A stretch of DNA of 64,000 nt from positions 80,850,402-80,914,401 of the forward strand of contig CM067371.1 of assembly GCA_034401795.1 (NCBI GenBank), written 5' to 3'. Positions 1 to 12,934 of the stretch are shown in pieces; within the stretch, counting starts at the first letter, position 1; every line of letters begins with the position of its first letter. The notes beneath the pieces are model-generated. The model was not told the origin of the DNA. It did not search any database and saw nothing but the letters and a program-made list of their open reading frames with translations. The DNA comes from Chaetoderma sp. LZ-2023a (lineage: Eukaryota; Mollusca; Caudofoveata; Chaetodermatida; Chaetodermatidae). The translations under genes were made by a program, and so were the position numbers.

Positions 1-1088
1 ATCTGACGTCGTAGCGTGAATTTGAGGAGCAATTAGATCAGATTAATCTGTCAGACAAATCCGATGAAAAAAAATCTGCTGGCAAAATCTGAGGGAAAGA
101 ATCTGTTGGAAAAATCTGAAGATAGAATATGATGGATAAATATGACGTCATTAGCGTTGCCAAGGGTGGCAGCGGATAACATTTTTATAAATTGTGGGGT
201 TAACCATTTAACACTCAAGCTGGCCAAAAATGGCTTCGGCAGTCGTCTGGAAAAATGTTCATTTGCAGAGCAAGAACTATTTTTGAAAATTTACCACTGT
301 AATGACTGGATCAATAACCGAGACAGTCATTAGTGACAAATTTTCAAAAATTATCTTCTCTTAGTTGGCCAATGGAGATTTTCTATGTAAAAATGTAAAT
401 TTTCTTGATAAAATTCGAGGGTTAAAAGTTTAACGAGTCGCACAAACAATTCTCCTTCTGTCATTCAATTATGAAGCTCTCATTAAAATCACCGAAAATT
501 CGAAATGACATGGGCGCATTCATTTTGCTTGATGGTGTCAAAGATATTTAGGTACATTCTGATTGGCCACGCCTTCAGCCAAAATCTGAAGAAATTGAAC
601 CTGTCCAACTTTTCAGATTCCCCGTCAGATATCAGACATCAGACTTCAGATTTTTGGTTTACACGGTCAGATTTCATTGAATTCGAAAAATCTGAAGAAC
701 CATCAGATTCGCCATCAGATTTTCACCTTCAGACATCAGATTTCAGATTTTATGTTTACGCGGTCAAATATTATCGAACTCAGCAAATATTATCAGATTA
801 ATTTGATCGTGAAAACCAGCCTTTTGACAATGTTTATTATATTGAGATATGCTCAACCCTTTAATCCTCAAATTTGTTCATGAAAATTCCAATTTTCACA
901 TAGAAAATGTCCATTTGTAGAACAAGATATCTTGGGAAAATTTACTGCAGGAATAACTGGCTCGATTATAGAGTGAATCATTCCAGTGGTAAATTTTCCG
1001 AAATTAACTTCTTTTGTTCGGCAAATTATGGACTTTTATTAACACGACGACAAACACTGTTTTAGGCCAGATTGTGATAAAGATTAAC
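1..1088. repeat. Intronic repeats: CAGATT-rich motif and two TTAA-foldback copies
   Basis: Positions 1-140 carry repeated AAATCTG words, and 600-790 carry their complement CAGATTT in two tandem copies of about 115 bp (near 615-680 and 700-775). Between and after them lie two copies of the TTAA-ended foldback family (200-434 and about 854-1040). I see no exon between the left edge and the exon 5 donor. Confidence 0.6.
200..434 (-). mobile_element. TTAA-ended foldback element (family P2)
   Basis: It begins TTAACCATTTAACACTCAAG, has arms reading TTCATTTGCAGAGCAAGAAC and its approximate complement, and ends with GAGGGTTAAAAGTTTAA. The orientation is opposite to the best copy at 37864-38095. The hairpin is decayed. 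Confidence 0.6.
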
Positions 1089-1252
1089 CTGCTAAGCTGC
1101 CAAGTGTGAGGGGGCGTCTACCGATCCTTTCCACAAGCCAGATGCCGACAATCGTGAAGACAAAGTTAAATCCAGCAGACACAGATGCTAGCCATATTGC
1201 TTCTGACTGACCTCTGACCCCAGACATCTTTATAATTGTTGCACTGTAATAC
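1089..1252 (-). CDS. SLC2A13: SLC2A13-like exon 5
   Basis: Read on the minus strand, this 164-bp segment starts after a TTTTACAG acceptor and ends before a GTTAAT donor. It encodes YYSATI, then a segment with [16 protein letters not shown] and [14 protein letters not shown]. This corresponds to transmembrane segment 7 to the start of segment 9, including the second-half sugar-porter motif with a GRR loop. It joins exon 4 in phase 2, restoring the INTVMYYS motif at the junction, and leaves in phase 1. The next exon is not in the window. Identification rests on these motifs and on collinearity with the other exons. Confidence 0.85.
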
Positions 1253-3051
1253 CTGTAAAAGACACAAACTGTATGTCATTAGGCTCTAAAGGAACAGCTA
1301 CATCGATTTTCTTTTCTATTCACTTGATTTTTTTTCTCAGATTGTGCGAAATAATACTATCTTGCATCCAACGAGACTTGTACGATTACGTGATTAAATA
1401 AAAAATCGAGGTTATTTTTAATCATGATTAATTACGATCAAAAATTAAATAAGTGAATAATTCCGAATAATTTTTCCTATACACATACATGTACATTGTA
1501 GTTGCTTCTCTTTTGTTAAAAATAATATTTAATGCAGCGAATACTTCACCCCAGCAGCCTACTGGCTAATGGCTGGTGCCTAGAGACGCCATGGTGTGGA
1601 GATGGTATATCCTGTATGCTTTTTTTTTCTCTCTCCTGATTAGTGTTTCTGTTTGCACCTGGGTTCCCTCTTAGAACAATGTCGAGTCAACCTCCATTTC
1701 ATATATGGCTTGACAATAAAGAAAACTTGTCTTAGGATGCGGGGAATTTGCAAATTATACTCCCCTTTCGAACCCATTTTAACCCTTTACCATTCAAGCC
1801 GGCCAAACACAGCTTCCATTCGCAGACCAAGAGACTACTTTTGGTAACTGAGCCAGTCGTTCCAGTGATAAATTTTCAAAAGTAATATATTGGTCTTTAC
1901 ATGGACATTTTCTGAGAAATTGAAATTTTCTTGGAAGAAATTTGAGGGTTAAAACCCAGTTTATCTGTAGAAAGAATTGAGAAAGTGTTCCTTGATATGT
2001 ATTTGGAATTCTCGTTTCGTTTTCCCCTATATTAAAGGAAATCACGGATTTCTTTTTTCATGAGAGAGGTGACATCAGTGATTGGATGCATCTGATTAGC
2101 TTCCTTATCTGATTAATGCATTCAGGAATATATACATTTTCAGCTTTTGTAATTAATATTCTGATTTTAAACAAGGGAAATAAATAGTGACAATGTTATT
2201 ATGTATTTGTTCATGACAAGAGTTGTCCCCCATTAGCCATAGAGCTTAGTGAAATGGCTACATATGTCTATTTGAGAAATAAGTTCTGCTCAGCTAAGAA
2301 CATGGTTCATGTGGTCAACAGATGTCTGTTCACTGGTAGTATGTGTTTGTTGATTTCATTAATTTAGAGCAATTCTGCTTGGTAAATGAATAGTACAGAT
2401 TGGCGTACATGTAGATACATGTAGGGATTATTTTTCCCTTAGAGAACAGAGCTCAAAAACTGTTTGAGAAATGACAATCCAATTTCTCAACTTCAGTTGC
2501 TTTTCCATTCTCCATTTTGAGTGAATAGTCACATAATATTGCAAAGCAAGATTTCAACGAAGTGAAAAGATACACAAACTCAGATTAATTTTAAAAGGTA
2601 CTTAATTAAAATGCCAACTTTGTCTTTCTTCCCAAGACACACCACCCCAATCAAACCCTGGGGGCAGAGTCTAATTTAAACTTCGACTCACAATCTGCAA
2701 TCAAATGACTGCAGGGTGGTGGTGGAGCCTAATGTAAATATTGTCTTGCAATCCGCAAGCATCTGGGTAAATAGTATAACAAATTTGATTGAATTCTATC
2801 AAATGGTTTTGGATCAGATAGCCGAGTGGAAAGACAAATGGACAGATGGGAGGCAATTGTAATATTCTGGGGTTTTAAAAACATGTGAGGATAATTAGAC
2901 TATTTAATTACTTACACACCAACCCGACATGTTACGATGTCCTAGTGACTGGTGAAAATTTGTTTTGGGAAGCCTGATAAAATGTACATGTGCATTGTGT
3001 GAATTGAGATATTTTACCATTGAGTACACCTTCTTAGAATAGGATACTCAC
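1253..3051. repeat. Intron 4: TTAA-foldback copy and otherwise unassigned sequence
   Basis: A decayed foldback of family P2 lies at 1779-1954 (starts TTAACCCTTTACCATTCAAG, ends GAGGGTTAAAA). Around 1340-1470 an AT-rich stretch contains a TTGTACGATTACGTGATTAA word resembling one end of the hAT-like elements elsewhere in the window, but no partner end was found. The remainder, to 3051, shows no gene or clear repeat. Confidence 0.55.
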
Positions 3052-3166
3052 ATAACTGTATTAATACCAGCCAACTGTTGGAAGATTTGTAAACCACAGC
3101 CAACAATGAGTGCACGCCTGGCTGTGGTACTCTGTAGTATCTGTATCAGGACAGGACTTCTGCTAC
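3052..3166 (-). CDS. SLC2A13: SLC2A13-like exon 4
   Basis: A 115-bp minus-strand exon lies between a TATTTATAG acceptor and a GTGAGT donor. It encodes the end of the central cytoplasmic loop followed by [20 protein letters not shown], the sugar-porter signature of transmembrane segment 7; the QQLAGIN run is a substrate-binding region in this family. It is separated from exon 3 by about 26 kb of transposon-filled intron, yet the phase (1 in, 2 out) matches both neighbours, which argues that the gene is intact across the gap. It is too short to show up as an open frame by length. Confidence 0.85.
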
Positions 3167-3344
3167 CTATAAATATACATATGAACAATACTATATTATC
3201 ATTGAGGACTCTGATCAGTCAATCAAACATACTGTCGCTATCCATGTGACATCACTTCAACAATGTCACTATCAAAGGACGTCGCTAGTCAAAAATCATG
3301 ACAGTGTAATGTAACTAAGCACCACATGTCAGCTAATGGAAGCA

Positions 3345-3750
3345 CTTGGAGGGATCCATTTCTAGCTTTGCCCCGTCCATTTCTAGCCAAACCCCATCAA
3401 CGTTTTGCGCGTGTTAGCTTGTTAGAATAGATTTATATACTTTGACCCCCTTAATTCCCAGAATCCTAATTTCAAGGACAATTTGATACAAGAACATGTA
3501 AACGGTTGAATATTTAAAAGCTAATATGACTGACTGAGGGCTGTTGCTGGCTTCCTGTCAAATTACGTGTATTTTCTAAATATTCAAAAGAATGTTTAAA
3601 ATAAATTGTAAATTCATCAAAAACATATAATTGGTACTCATGACGGACATTTCGAGCTTCGTGATGGAGTAACAATGTCAACGTGCTTGTGACATTACAC
3701 TATGTGTGGCATAATTGATCATGAAGTCATAGACTTGAGTGACAGGATCG
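3345..3750 (+). repeat. Degenerate copy of palindromic element family P1
   Basis: It contains GCCCCGTCCATTTCTAGCC, then a GGGCTGTTGCTGGCTTCCTG palindrome remnant and a tail with TTCAAAAGAATGTTTA. The order of blocks matches the better copies at about 34285-34655 and 49577-49950. Ends are uncertain. Confidence 0.4.
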
Positions 3751-4204
3751 GATTCCGCCGTTAATTTGAATAATATCTTTAGCAACAGTCGCTTGTAGGG
3801 CTGCACGGTTTGGTTATCAGTGACATCGCTGCAGGGTTTGGCTAACAGCCATATCGGTTTCGATATGACTTTTCTTATTGGTTTTAAGCGAATATGCATT
3901 TTATGGGTGATTTCTATTAGGTATATGTCAACCAAAAGTTCAAATCCATTCTAAGATGCTTTAAAATCAATAGTCAATAGCATGAACATCCAACACTATT
4001 TCTTGGTATAAATTCTGGCCGCCTTACACTTATGCTTAATGTTCGTGCACCACTGCACCCCATGCCCATCATTGCGGGAGCGAACATATTAACTGGAACA
4101 CCATTGTTTATGACATCAAAATTAACATAAAATTTGGCATTTCATGTCTTTATCGTGAAAAAATACAAATCAGGTGATATTAGGAAGATTCAGTTCCGGT
4201 ATTT

Positions 4205-4690
4205 ACAGTGAGTACTCGTCTGCCCCTTACGGCCTGTGGTTTGGACTCGGAACTCAGAAATTCTTATATATTATTATTGCGTGATGGTAACTGATTACTG
4301 CACTTTAGATCCAATCTGAATTTCATACAAGGAAGTTGGGATCACTCAGTTATCTCGGTCCCGCTGGCGTATGAGATCCTGCGAGAATATGAATGTGCGT
4401 TTTCAAGCAAACTCTTCCATGCATAGTTCAAACAAAATATTTCAAAACTCTTTTCTAAATAGATTGATCACGTGACCCGGTTTTATTATTAACCTGTTAA
4501 ATTCACACACTATTCGAAAAGAGCTTGTTTTAGACACAATTGGGTGAAAAAAGATATTCCCGTTTTCAACCGTCTATCAAACGTGTGTTAAATATTTAAC
4601 GTTATGTGTGTATATAACCATTCATTTCGGCAAAGATCATAAGGCGTCAGCCACAGCATGAATAGATACACAATGTTCAATGAAAATAGA
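4205..4690 (+). repeat. Dispersed repeat, also at 38586-39003
   Basis: This block shares many collinear words with 38586-39003: GGTTTGGACTCGGAACTCAG, TTTCGGCAAAGATCATAA and GCGTCAGCCACA. In both places it is followed shortly downstream by the start of the AGCTCAC-hairpin repeat, so the two may belong to one larger unit. Confidence 0.65.
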
Positions 4691-5549
4691 ACAAGAGGCC
4701 CAAGGGCCATTGTCATTTAAACCATTTGCATTTAAATAGACATGATGGATGATTTTCGGAAAATCCCAGATGGCCACCAAAAAATTCACCAATCAAGATT
4801 CTCGTTTAATATGTTGAAGCCTACCGTCATAGGATTGTTCCACCCACGTTTTGTTGAAATCAGGCTATTGATTGAAGGAGTTCTGTTTTTAAATGGTTCC
4901 GGAAAACTTTCAGAAAATCAGATGCCTGCCAAAACATTGACCAATTAAAATTCTGAATACATTTTCTAGAGGCTATGACAATAGGATCCTTCCACCCAAA
5001 TTTGGTTGAAATTGCCCAAGCGATTAACGAGGAGTAGCATTTTATAAAAATTCCCATTTTTCAGAAAATCCAAGATGGCCACCATCAAAATCAAGCTGTA
5101 AAGATTCTGTATATACATGTATGTTCTGAAGCGTACCAGCCTAGGGTTCTTCCAGCTGAGTTTGGTTGAAATCGGCCATGGGGTTAATGATAAGTAGCCG
5201 TTTTAACTGATTTTCCAAAATGTTCAGAAAATCCAAGATGGCCACCGGAAAAATTTACCAATCAAAATTGTGTATACAAGTTCTGAAGCCTACCATCATA
5301 AGCTCATTCCAGCCAGTCTGGTTGAAATCACCCAAGCAGTTAATGAGGAGGAGCGTTTTAAACGATTTTCAGCCATTTTTCAGAAAATCCAAGATGGCCA
5401 CTGAACATATTGACCAATCAAGATTCTGTATACAAGCTCTGAAGCATACCACTTTAGGATCCTAATCCAGCCGAGTTTGCATGAACTCGTTCAAGCGATT
5501 AATTTTCAGAAAATCCAAGATGGTCACCTGAAAAATTGACCAATCAAAA
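4691..5549 (+). repeat. AGCTCAC-hairpin repeat, left part (interrupted copy)
   Basis: It starts ACAAGAGGCCCAAGGGCC and consists of diverged internal units with words such as ATCCAAGATGGCCACC and GACCAATCAAAATTCTGTAT. The copy is cut at 5549/5558 by the 17-kb nested insertion and resumes at 22561, ending at 23153 with GGCCAGGTGAGCTAA. The two halves rejoin across an exact TTCTGTAT duplication. Confidence 0.75.
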
Positions 5550-5557
5550 TTCTGTAT
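5550..5557. repeat. Left target-site duplication TTCTGTAT
   Basis: TTCTGTAT here is repeated exactly at 22553-22560, immediately outside the inverted CAGACATGGGG ends of the 17-kb insertion. Confidence 0.8.
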
Positions 5558-5739
5558 CAGACATGGGGTAGTAGTAATTTGTAATTGGCTGTAATTTAAT
5601 TACATTTTTCAAGTAATTGATTGTAATTGTAATTGAGTAGCTAAAACTGTAATTGTAATTGAATTGTAATTAATTACATTTGAAAACTGTAATTTGTAAT
5701 TGATAATTTCAATTACTTTATCAATTACATAGAAAATTG

Positions 5740-6964
5740 AAGGTCTGTTTGATGCTGACACTATAAATTAATATCTCTTCTTAACTCTTCACAACAAACC
5801 CCAATGCATTAGGAAGGTACACAATGTATAACAAATCACATTATCATACCTACTAATTTAATTTTTCTACATTAATTTGACAGGAAGTTGTTGCTGCCTT
5901 CCTGCTCAAGTCAAACTAGTTTCAAAATATTAAACAGAAATATTTGTTAAAAATGCAATTTTTTATGTGAGTTTTTGTAGTTATTCTTTGGGCTAAAACT
6001 CAAGGGCTTATTAACATTAATTTGACTGGAAGTGCTTGCTGCATGACACATTTGACTGGACGCCGTTGCTATCTGTGCTTTTTCATATTTGCTCTTTCAG
6101 GTTCATATGGTTAAGTAAAATTAATTTGAGTGGAAGCTGTTGCTGCCTTACTGCTCTAGTCAAATTAGTTTCAAAATATTGAGCACATATTTATTCAGAA
6201 TGTACATGTGATTTATGGTATTTGTTCTTTGAGCTCAAAGGTGTAATTAACATTAATTGACTGGAAATATTTGCTGCCTTACTCTGTTGTTGCCTTAGGC
6301 AGCAACCACTTCCAATTAAATTAGTTTCAAAATATTAAACAAGGTATTTGGTAAAATGCATGTGCTTGTTCATATTTGCTCTTTCATGTTCAAATGGTTA
6401 AGAAAGTTACTGAAATTTGAAATTTTTTTTACTGGAAATCAAAGGTACCTTAGACAGCAACAGCTTTCAGTCAAATTGCTATCAAAATAGTCAACCAAAT
6501 TTTTCAGACATCTCATTGAAAGGTCTAATTCCTAAATGACAATTATGACACCTCTGTATTATGACACATGGTGTCCTTTATAAACATACTTTTAAAATGT
6601 ATACACAAATTTCATATCCTCATGGCCTGTGTTTTCTAGATCAGCCTAATATCGTTAACTCAGAATTTCAGGAATGTACTCCGACATGTCTGAGGAGAGT
6701 TGCACAATACTTTGAAAATAAGTGAGAAATTGTAGTTGTTTAACATAAATCAACATGCAAACAAATTATTCAAAGGAACTTAGTTCACATAGTAATACTA
6801 ACTTAGTATCCCTATATTCACTTTACCTCTGGGGATGCGTATTATTGATAGAGTTAACGTCACCAGTAATCAGCAATCCCCTCAGAGGTGTGATTTTATC
6901 CATTCACAAAAGTCTTTTATTGATTTTATTGATGTTTTTGTAGCCACCCTTTTAACTATACAGA
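5740..6964. repeat. Palindrome-arm cluster (family P1 arms)
   Basis: At least four copies of an arm resembling TTTGACTGGAAGTTGTTGCT with the following CAAATTAGTTTCAAAATATT arm occur near 5875-5935, 6020-6060, 6118-6180 and 6255-6345. No coding sequence was recognised. Confidence 0.55.
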
Positions 6965-7509
6965 TAGTGCAGCGGCCAGGAGTGGTTTCTGGTCGGGAAC
7001 CCCTACCCATCATACAACAAACCACAACCTATTTTTTTCATGTCACTGATATATGGCATTTATCAAATGGATGGCTGTGTAACAATATTTTATGTTCTTT
7101 GGTGTTTTCTGGTGATGATTCCATGGTACATGTTATGACAATACCGATAACTATTCAAAAATTGCATATCTTCTTTATTTAAGTGCACACATATAGACAC
7201 TTGAACCCAAAATTACTGTCTTGCTGTTTCCCATACCTGAGACCAAGTACCGAATATTTTACTGACCATTTCCATATTGTTTTACACAAACTTAACTAAA
7301 AACAATGCGATTTTCTACTACATAATCATCGTGAAAAACGAAATGATGAAAACCCCTGTTATGTTATTAATATTATATTTACTTCTAATTACACATCTGT
7401 CTGCATTTTTATATTTACAGATCTCTGGACATTGATATGTACCATATTCACTCTTGACCATTGATATTGAGGCACCTGTGGTGAAATATCACAAATTTGA
7501 CGCAGGTCA

Positions 7510-9540
7510 TTGTATTATATGCTTCAGTCACAAAACCTGAATAAAGAACCTGTTGTTAGCAACCCAACATCAGATGACCTGCTTGCAATCATAAATGCAG
7601 CTAGCCACCTGCGGAAAATGAGGTTTTTTAATCACTGTGTCCATTGCAAGCAAACATTTAAGGGGTTTTCTGTTAAAAGTTGCTTTCCATAAGGCATGTC
7701 GGTGCAAATACACAAGTAAGTCTAACATTCCTAATGACTGATTGCCAGAAACTGACCAGCAGCCTGGTACCTCTGCACATACAACTCTCAGTAGAACAGA
7801 AAAAGCTACATGTAGGTTTGATATCAGAAAAGATTGCTTTATCTGAAGCGAATCCAACAAGAGAGAAATGTTTACTCATATAATGATGGGCACATGAAAG
7901 ATGATTCTAGATAAAGTTCTTTCAGCTGCATACTAAGGCGAAGACAGTGCAATTCACCTGTGAACGCTTTCTTACCCTGACTTGTTCGCATATGTCATCC
8001 TTGGTGTTATTAACATAGCTGCTACCAGACGAAAGTCAAGGGAAGCCAAATCACAAACACTGTATGATAAAACTTTAGAGCACCTTGCCAAACAGTTGCA
8101 TCAAACTGTTTTTTCAAGACCCACCATAGTGACTCCACTTAGTAGGTTGAGATCACAGTTCTGCTGTAAGTAATGTAAACCGGTACAAACATGGAAATAA
8201 AAGAGAGCTAAACCAATTGGTTGCCAGAATAGTGGGTTTAGCTCTCTGACCAAAATTTCAAGGGCAGATTGACCGTATTATGTTCTTCTGTGGTTGCAGC
8301 AGGTGATGCTCTAAAGAAAGCATCTTCCCTATAGGGCATGGTTGATGAGAATGAGATTAAATCTCCTTAACCCACAAGTCAGACATCATTTAATGGGCTG
8401 GAAATATTGCATAAGGTGGTTGCTATCCTGGAGGAGTCACATGGCAGACATCCATGATTCGTCGAGTGTGTACATTTCAGTTGAAGAATTAGAAATTGAC
8501 CATTGTGCAGAATATGCTCCCAATGTAATGTATGACTTTGTGTACTGGTTCTAAGCAGTAAGTCTTATTTGAATGATGTCACAAACTGTAGCGGTGAAGA
8601 TGTACCTAAGTGATTGCCATATGCCACGATACCATATCAGTGTCAGCAAGATTGTACTGCCATAAAATTGAGCTTAGCACTAGAGATGCATAATGACTTT
8701 GGGAGAAACAGGTGATTGTTCTCTTTTCTTTTGGACATTGTGTTTCATATGACTAAGTTCAGCGCTTCCTTACATCTGTGGCTGTTGACCAGGAAGGCCA
8801 GATTGATAGCGTTCACATTAAAAAAGGGTGACAGGATAAAACTCAAACTAACAATACCCATTTGATATTCACACAGTCACAGATGAGCTAGTAAACATAG
8901 CATTAGGGCAGCTTGCATCACAAGAAGCAACCAAACAGATGGGACAATTCTTAGAAGATGCCAAGATGCGTAATAAGACATTTGCTGAAAAACAGCTTCT
9001 CGAGGACAATCAGTTACTGGGAACCAGATCATCGACCAAAAACACTTGAAAAGTATGTGCAAGCCTCTCAAGTCTTTGATCAAGTTAGGAAAGCGTACAG
9101 CATAACACAGAGCTCAAGCAGAACGTCAATGATTTATTACAATTACAAAGGCTAGGCCAGTCAAGTGATATATCAGGTATATTTCCAACCCTACATTTGT
9201 ATGGATCCAAGCACAAGTAATGTGATTCCCTGGATGGATCATGCTTATGTATGTACAACTGACGTGGCAGCATCTCTCTACCCACTGACAGATGATGCAT
9301 GTGTGGCGTGCAAGTTATCACGCTGCGATATGGATTTATGTCCTCTGGTAACCAGATGGCAACATCAGTACTCTATTAGAAGGATGCAGCGCGGAAGTAC
9401 GCGACCTCACCAATTTGTACTGCACTGATGATAACTGTACACGAATTAAAACAACATGACATTGTGCATCATCTGGGTTGCTATGCATGGAATTTTGTTC
9501 TTGCGATCTTCTAGACTGTCCAAATGCAGATAGTAGTTTC
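7510..9540 (+). pseudogene. Decayed repeat-associated ORF with cysteine-rich C-terminus
   Basis: Short plus-strand open segments in changing frames look like pieces of one protein. The pieces are: 7588-7680 (HLRKMRFFNHCVHCKQTF), 8467-8550 (VYISVEELEIDHCAEYAP), 8883-9010 (DELVNIALGQLASQEATKQM) and 9420-9535 (CASSGLLCMEFCSCD then C), separated by stops. The last piece has cysteine spacing like a tesmin/TSO1-type CXC motif. The VYIS segment resembles hypothetical proteins I associate with repeats in invertebrate genomes. That resemblance is from memory and weak. The location inside a long-TIR element suggests a dead transposon-borne gene. Confidence 0.35.
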
Positions 9541-10247
9541 ATTTTTAGTTATGGTAGTGATGATTTTATTAATTGAACGGTGATAAACATATAATTTGTT
9601 GCAAACACCTACAAATTGAGAACGATATACAGTAAAACCTGCCTATAGTGGTCATTTGGTTATGGCCCCATAATGTTGTGTCTCTTTAAGAAAGGATGTG
9701 TGCGCGCTACCGTTCTTATATATATATATTGTTATATCTCCCTTTCATGACATCAAAAACAATTTTAATAGCAAACTGACTTGTAATAAGAGGTATGTTG
9801 TTGCTTGATAATGTGTCTGTTATAGGCGGGTTTCATTAATCATGGCAGAGAAGTCTATATCAGGTTATATACTGGAGGTGTACTCAACCAGTAGCCTGGT
9901 TGATGGTATATATTAATAGGAATAGGCATGGGGAGGAAAGTAAGCAAGCATAAAAATCTTATTCTGGTGGCTAAATGCAGATTAGTTAATTTAGCAAGTA
10001 GTGATTGAACGGTAATGGATGTTTTTGTGGTGTAATAACAACTACTGTTTTGTGATCCCAAAATCAATTTTCATAGTACATTAACTTATAATAAGCGACC
10101 ATCCATTTATCTTTAGTAACCATTTTTGTTGCTCCATACTGTGCCTGTTGAATACCCATGTTTGACAAAACTACAGTATTACGGCAGAAATACATACATA
10201 CTGTATATATCGCTCTGAATTTCTTGTTGAATATAAAGGTACATATA
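9541..10247. other. No recognised feature inside the long-TIR element
   Basis: AT-rich sequence with phrases CCTGCCTATAGTGGTCATTTGG (part) and a short TATATATA run near 9718-9729. No gene recognised. Confidence 0.4.
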
Positions 10248-12934
10248 ACAAGAGGCAGTGCAATATGGCTGCCAAACACACTACATTTTGATTGCCCCAT
10301 GTAGGGTTGCACGATTATTCACTTTTCATAATCGCGATCATTTAAGAAAAATAATCGCGATCATACGATTAATCATGAACTATATTAACTACGTCAATGC
10401 TGCTTATAGGACGTTATTATGCTACTGCAGATTGTAAGATTATGGGTTAGGCACATGGGTATACATACATGGACAGAATACGCCAGTTGCTGATTGCAAA
10501 CAAAGGAATGTATCAAGATTTTTCTAGACGGAAAACGGAAGGTACCGTATTTCGTTTAATTGTAGCCTATGATCTAATAGAAGTCCGCCCCCCTAACTTT
10601 GACATATGAGCTCCAATGATTTCTTAGCAGTTTCAAACGGCAAAACTCGGCATTAGAAGCCCACCTCTAACTAAGCAGATAATTTGTAAGAATAGCGTGT
10701 ATAATAATAATAACAATCGTGTCACAGCGTGTGTCTACTTAAGACAGATCTCTGCCCTGATACATTTCCGGCCCCTCTAGATGTCAATACAGGCCTCAGA
10801 TTTGTAAATCTCTACCACCTATTAGATTAATACTAATAGTAGGCCACGTATGGTCAAGATATAATAAAGTTTATTCCACACTTTTGTAGTTAAAATGTGC
10901 TTAAAACAGTCTTGGCGTGATTAAATAGCTTCCTTATAAATATATTGTAAGACCAAATTTATGTACCAAACAAGTACGGGAGAAAATGTGCATCAATTTT
11001 GTAACGCCGATCAACATTAAATGATCCAAATTGAATTATTACGAAGGACAATATAGCCGGCTTCTTAAGTTGGCGAGCCAGCGGCTCTTTTGCGATGGGA
11101 GGCGGCATGTTCTCGCGAGATATAGCTAACGGGAGTTTATCAAACGGGTACCTGTTATTCAGATCAGTATAATACTCAGTTCCTATCGCGCAATGATAAT
11201 ATATATAAATTCCCGAGTTCCGAGTTCCCGATTCCAGAATATTTATATCCAAGTACTCGCTCTAAAATAAACTCTTCAATTGGAGGCGAATCACGTGATT
11301 TGTATTTTTTTCGCGACGCCATTTTATATCAAATTGTGGATTAATTTTGATGTAATAAACGACCTTTATTAAAGGATACGCAATATTTAGGCGCTCAAAT
11401 CAAATAATTTCACTTCCCCGGTGATGTTTTGAGGTATACATTAAACATAGGCGTAGGCGGTGAGAATTTTTACGTGAGAAAATGTGTTGAATTTCCGTGA
11501 TATCAGTTCTAGAACATTTTTGGGAAAACCGTTAGCGCATAACTATTCAGAGAATGGGGAACGCGGGATAAACGTGTGTGATTATAACAACAATGACAAA
11601 TAGCGACCAAGTGAACAATCTTTATTCATCTAAAACTAATCATGAGTCAATACAAACAAATCAGTTGTTTATTTATTTAGTTTATTTAATCATTCACACA
11701 TTCGGCTGATAGCCGGATGTTTGTTTCCATGCTTGGTAACGTGAGCAGAGTTTCACAAGCGTAAAAGTGTCTTGACGAAAATTTCAACATGGCGATTATA
11801 CGATTATTTCATTTTATAATCGTCCACTATCATTTTGAATAATATAATCTCGATTAATCGAATAATCGAAAAATCGTGCAACCCTAGCCCCATGGTGCCC
11901 ATGTTTTTTTTATGGATCAACTTCCTGTAAACAAATTTTAATGGCCCAAATTTCGGCCTGATCCCTTCAGCGGTTCTGGAGGAGTGTTTTCGTGAAATCC
12001 AGGTCATCCAAGATAGTCGCCGAACCATTTGGTCAATCAGGTCCTCTTGAACAAACTTGGCTTACCTCTTGGTCTAGAGGAATATTCCCCAAGTGGTTTC
12101 GGAGAAGATTTTTAAAGACATTTCCTGAAATTGGTCGGAATCTAAAATGGCCACTGGCCAAATTGGCCGATCGGGTTCATTTGAACAAACTTGAATCTCT
12201 ATGCCTTAAGGATGCTTCATGCCAAATATAATTGAAATCGGCCCAGTAGTTCTTGAGAAGATATTTTAAATTTCCCATTGCTTTAGTATGGGAGCTTTTG
12301 GCAGGAAAATGATCCAAGATGACCGCCAAACCGTTTATCCGACAGTTTCGAAAAATCCAAATTTGAGATCAGAATACACAAAAACCTACATAAAACCAAT
12401 TTCGGCCTCAAAATCGATCAAATAAAAAAATCCAATATGGCCGCCAAACATGCTATATTTTGATTGGCCCACGGCGGCCATGTGTTTTGATGGATCAACT
12501 TCTCTTGAACAAACTTTACTGGCCCTTAGTCCCTAATCATATCTGCCAAATTTCGGCCTGATCCCTTCAGTGGTTCTGGAGAAGTTATTTTCGCTAAAAC
12601 TAGGTCAACCAAGTTATCTTGAACTAAATTTGGTTGAGCTCTTGCCCTAGATCATATTTCATGAGGGGTCCTTCAATCCCTCAAGCAGTTTCGGAGAAGA
12701 TTTTTGAAGACATTTCTAAAAATCAGCCAAAATCCAAACCGGCCGCCGGCCTAATTGGCCGATCGGCTTCATTTGCACACACTTGGATCCCTATGCCCTA
12801 AGGATGCTTCCTGCTAAATATAATTGAAATTGGCCCAGCGGTTCCTGAGAAGTTGTTTAAAGGAAAAGCTGACGGATGGACGCACGGTCGCCACGACATA
12901 AGCTCACTTGGCCTTTCAGGCCAGGTGGGCTAAT
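10248..12934 (+). repeat. AGCTCAC-hairpin repeat copy, interrupted by a hAT-like element
   Basis: It starts ACAAGAGGCAGTG and ends with AGCTCACTTGGCCTTTCAGG followed by CCAGGTGGGCTAA. Internal units repeat phrases such as CCAATATGGCCGCCAAACAT, CTTGAACAAACTT and ATAATTGAAATCGGCCCAG. The hAT-like element 10302-11886 splits the phrase ATTTTGATTGCCCCATG/GTGCCCATG. Confidence 0.75.
10302..11886 (+). mobile_element. Non-autonomous hAT-like element, 1585 bp
   Basis: The ends are TAGGGTTGCACGATTATT and its complement AATCGTGCAACCCTA. An exact 8-bp target duplication GCCCCATG lies at 10294-10301 and 11887-11894. TIR sequence and duplication length are characteristic of hAT elements. No transposase reading frame is present; the interior contains one open stretch at 10959-11252 on the minus strand without recognisable similarity. 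Confidence 0.88.
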
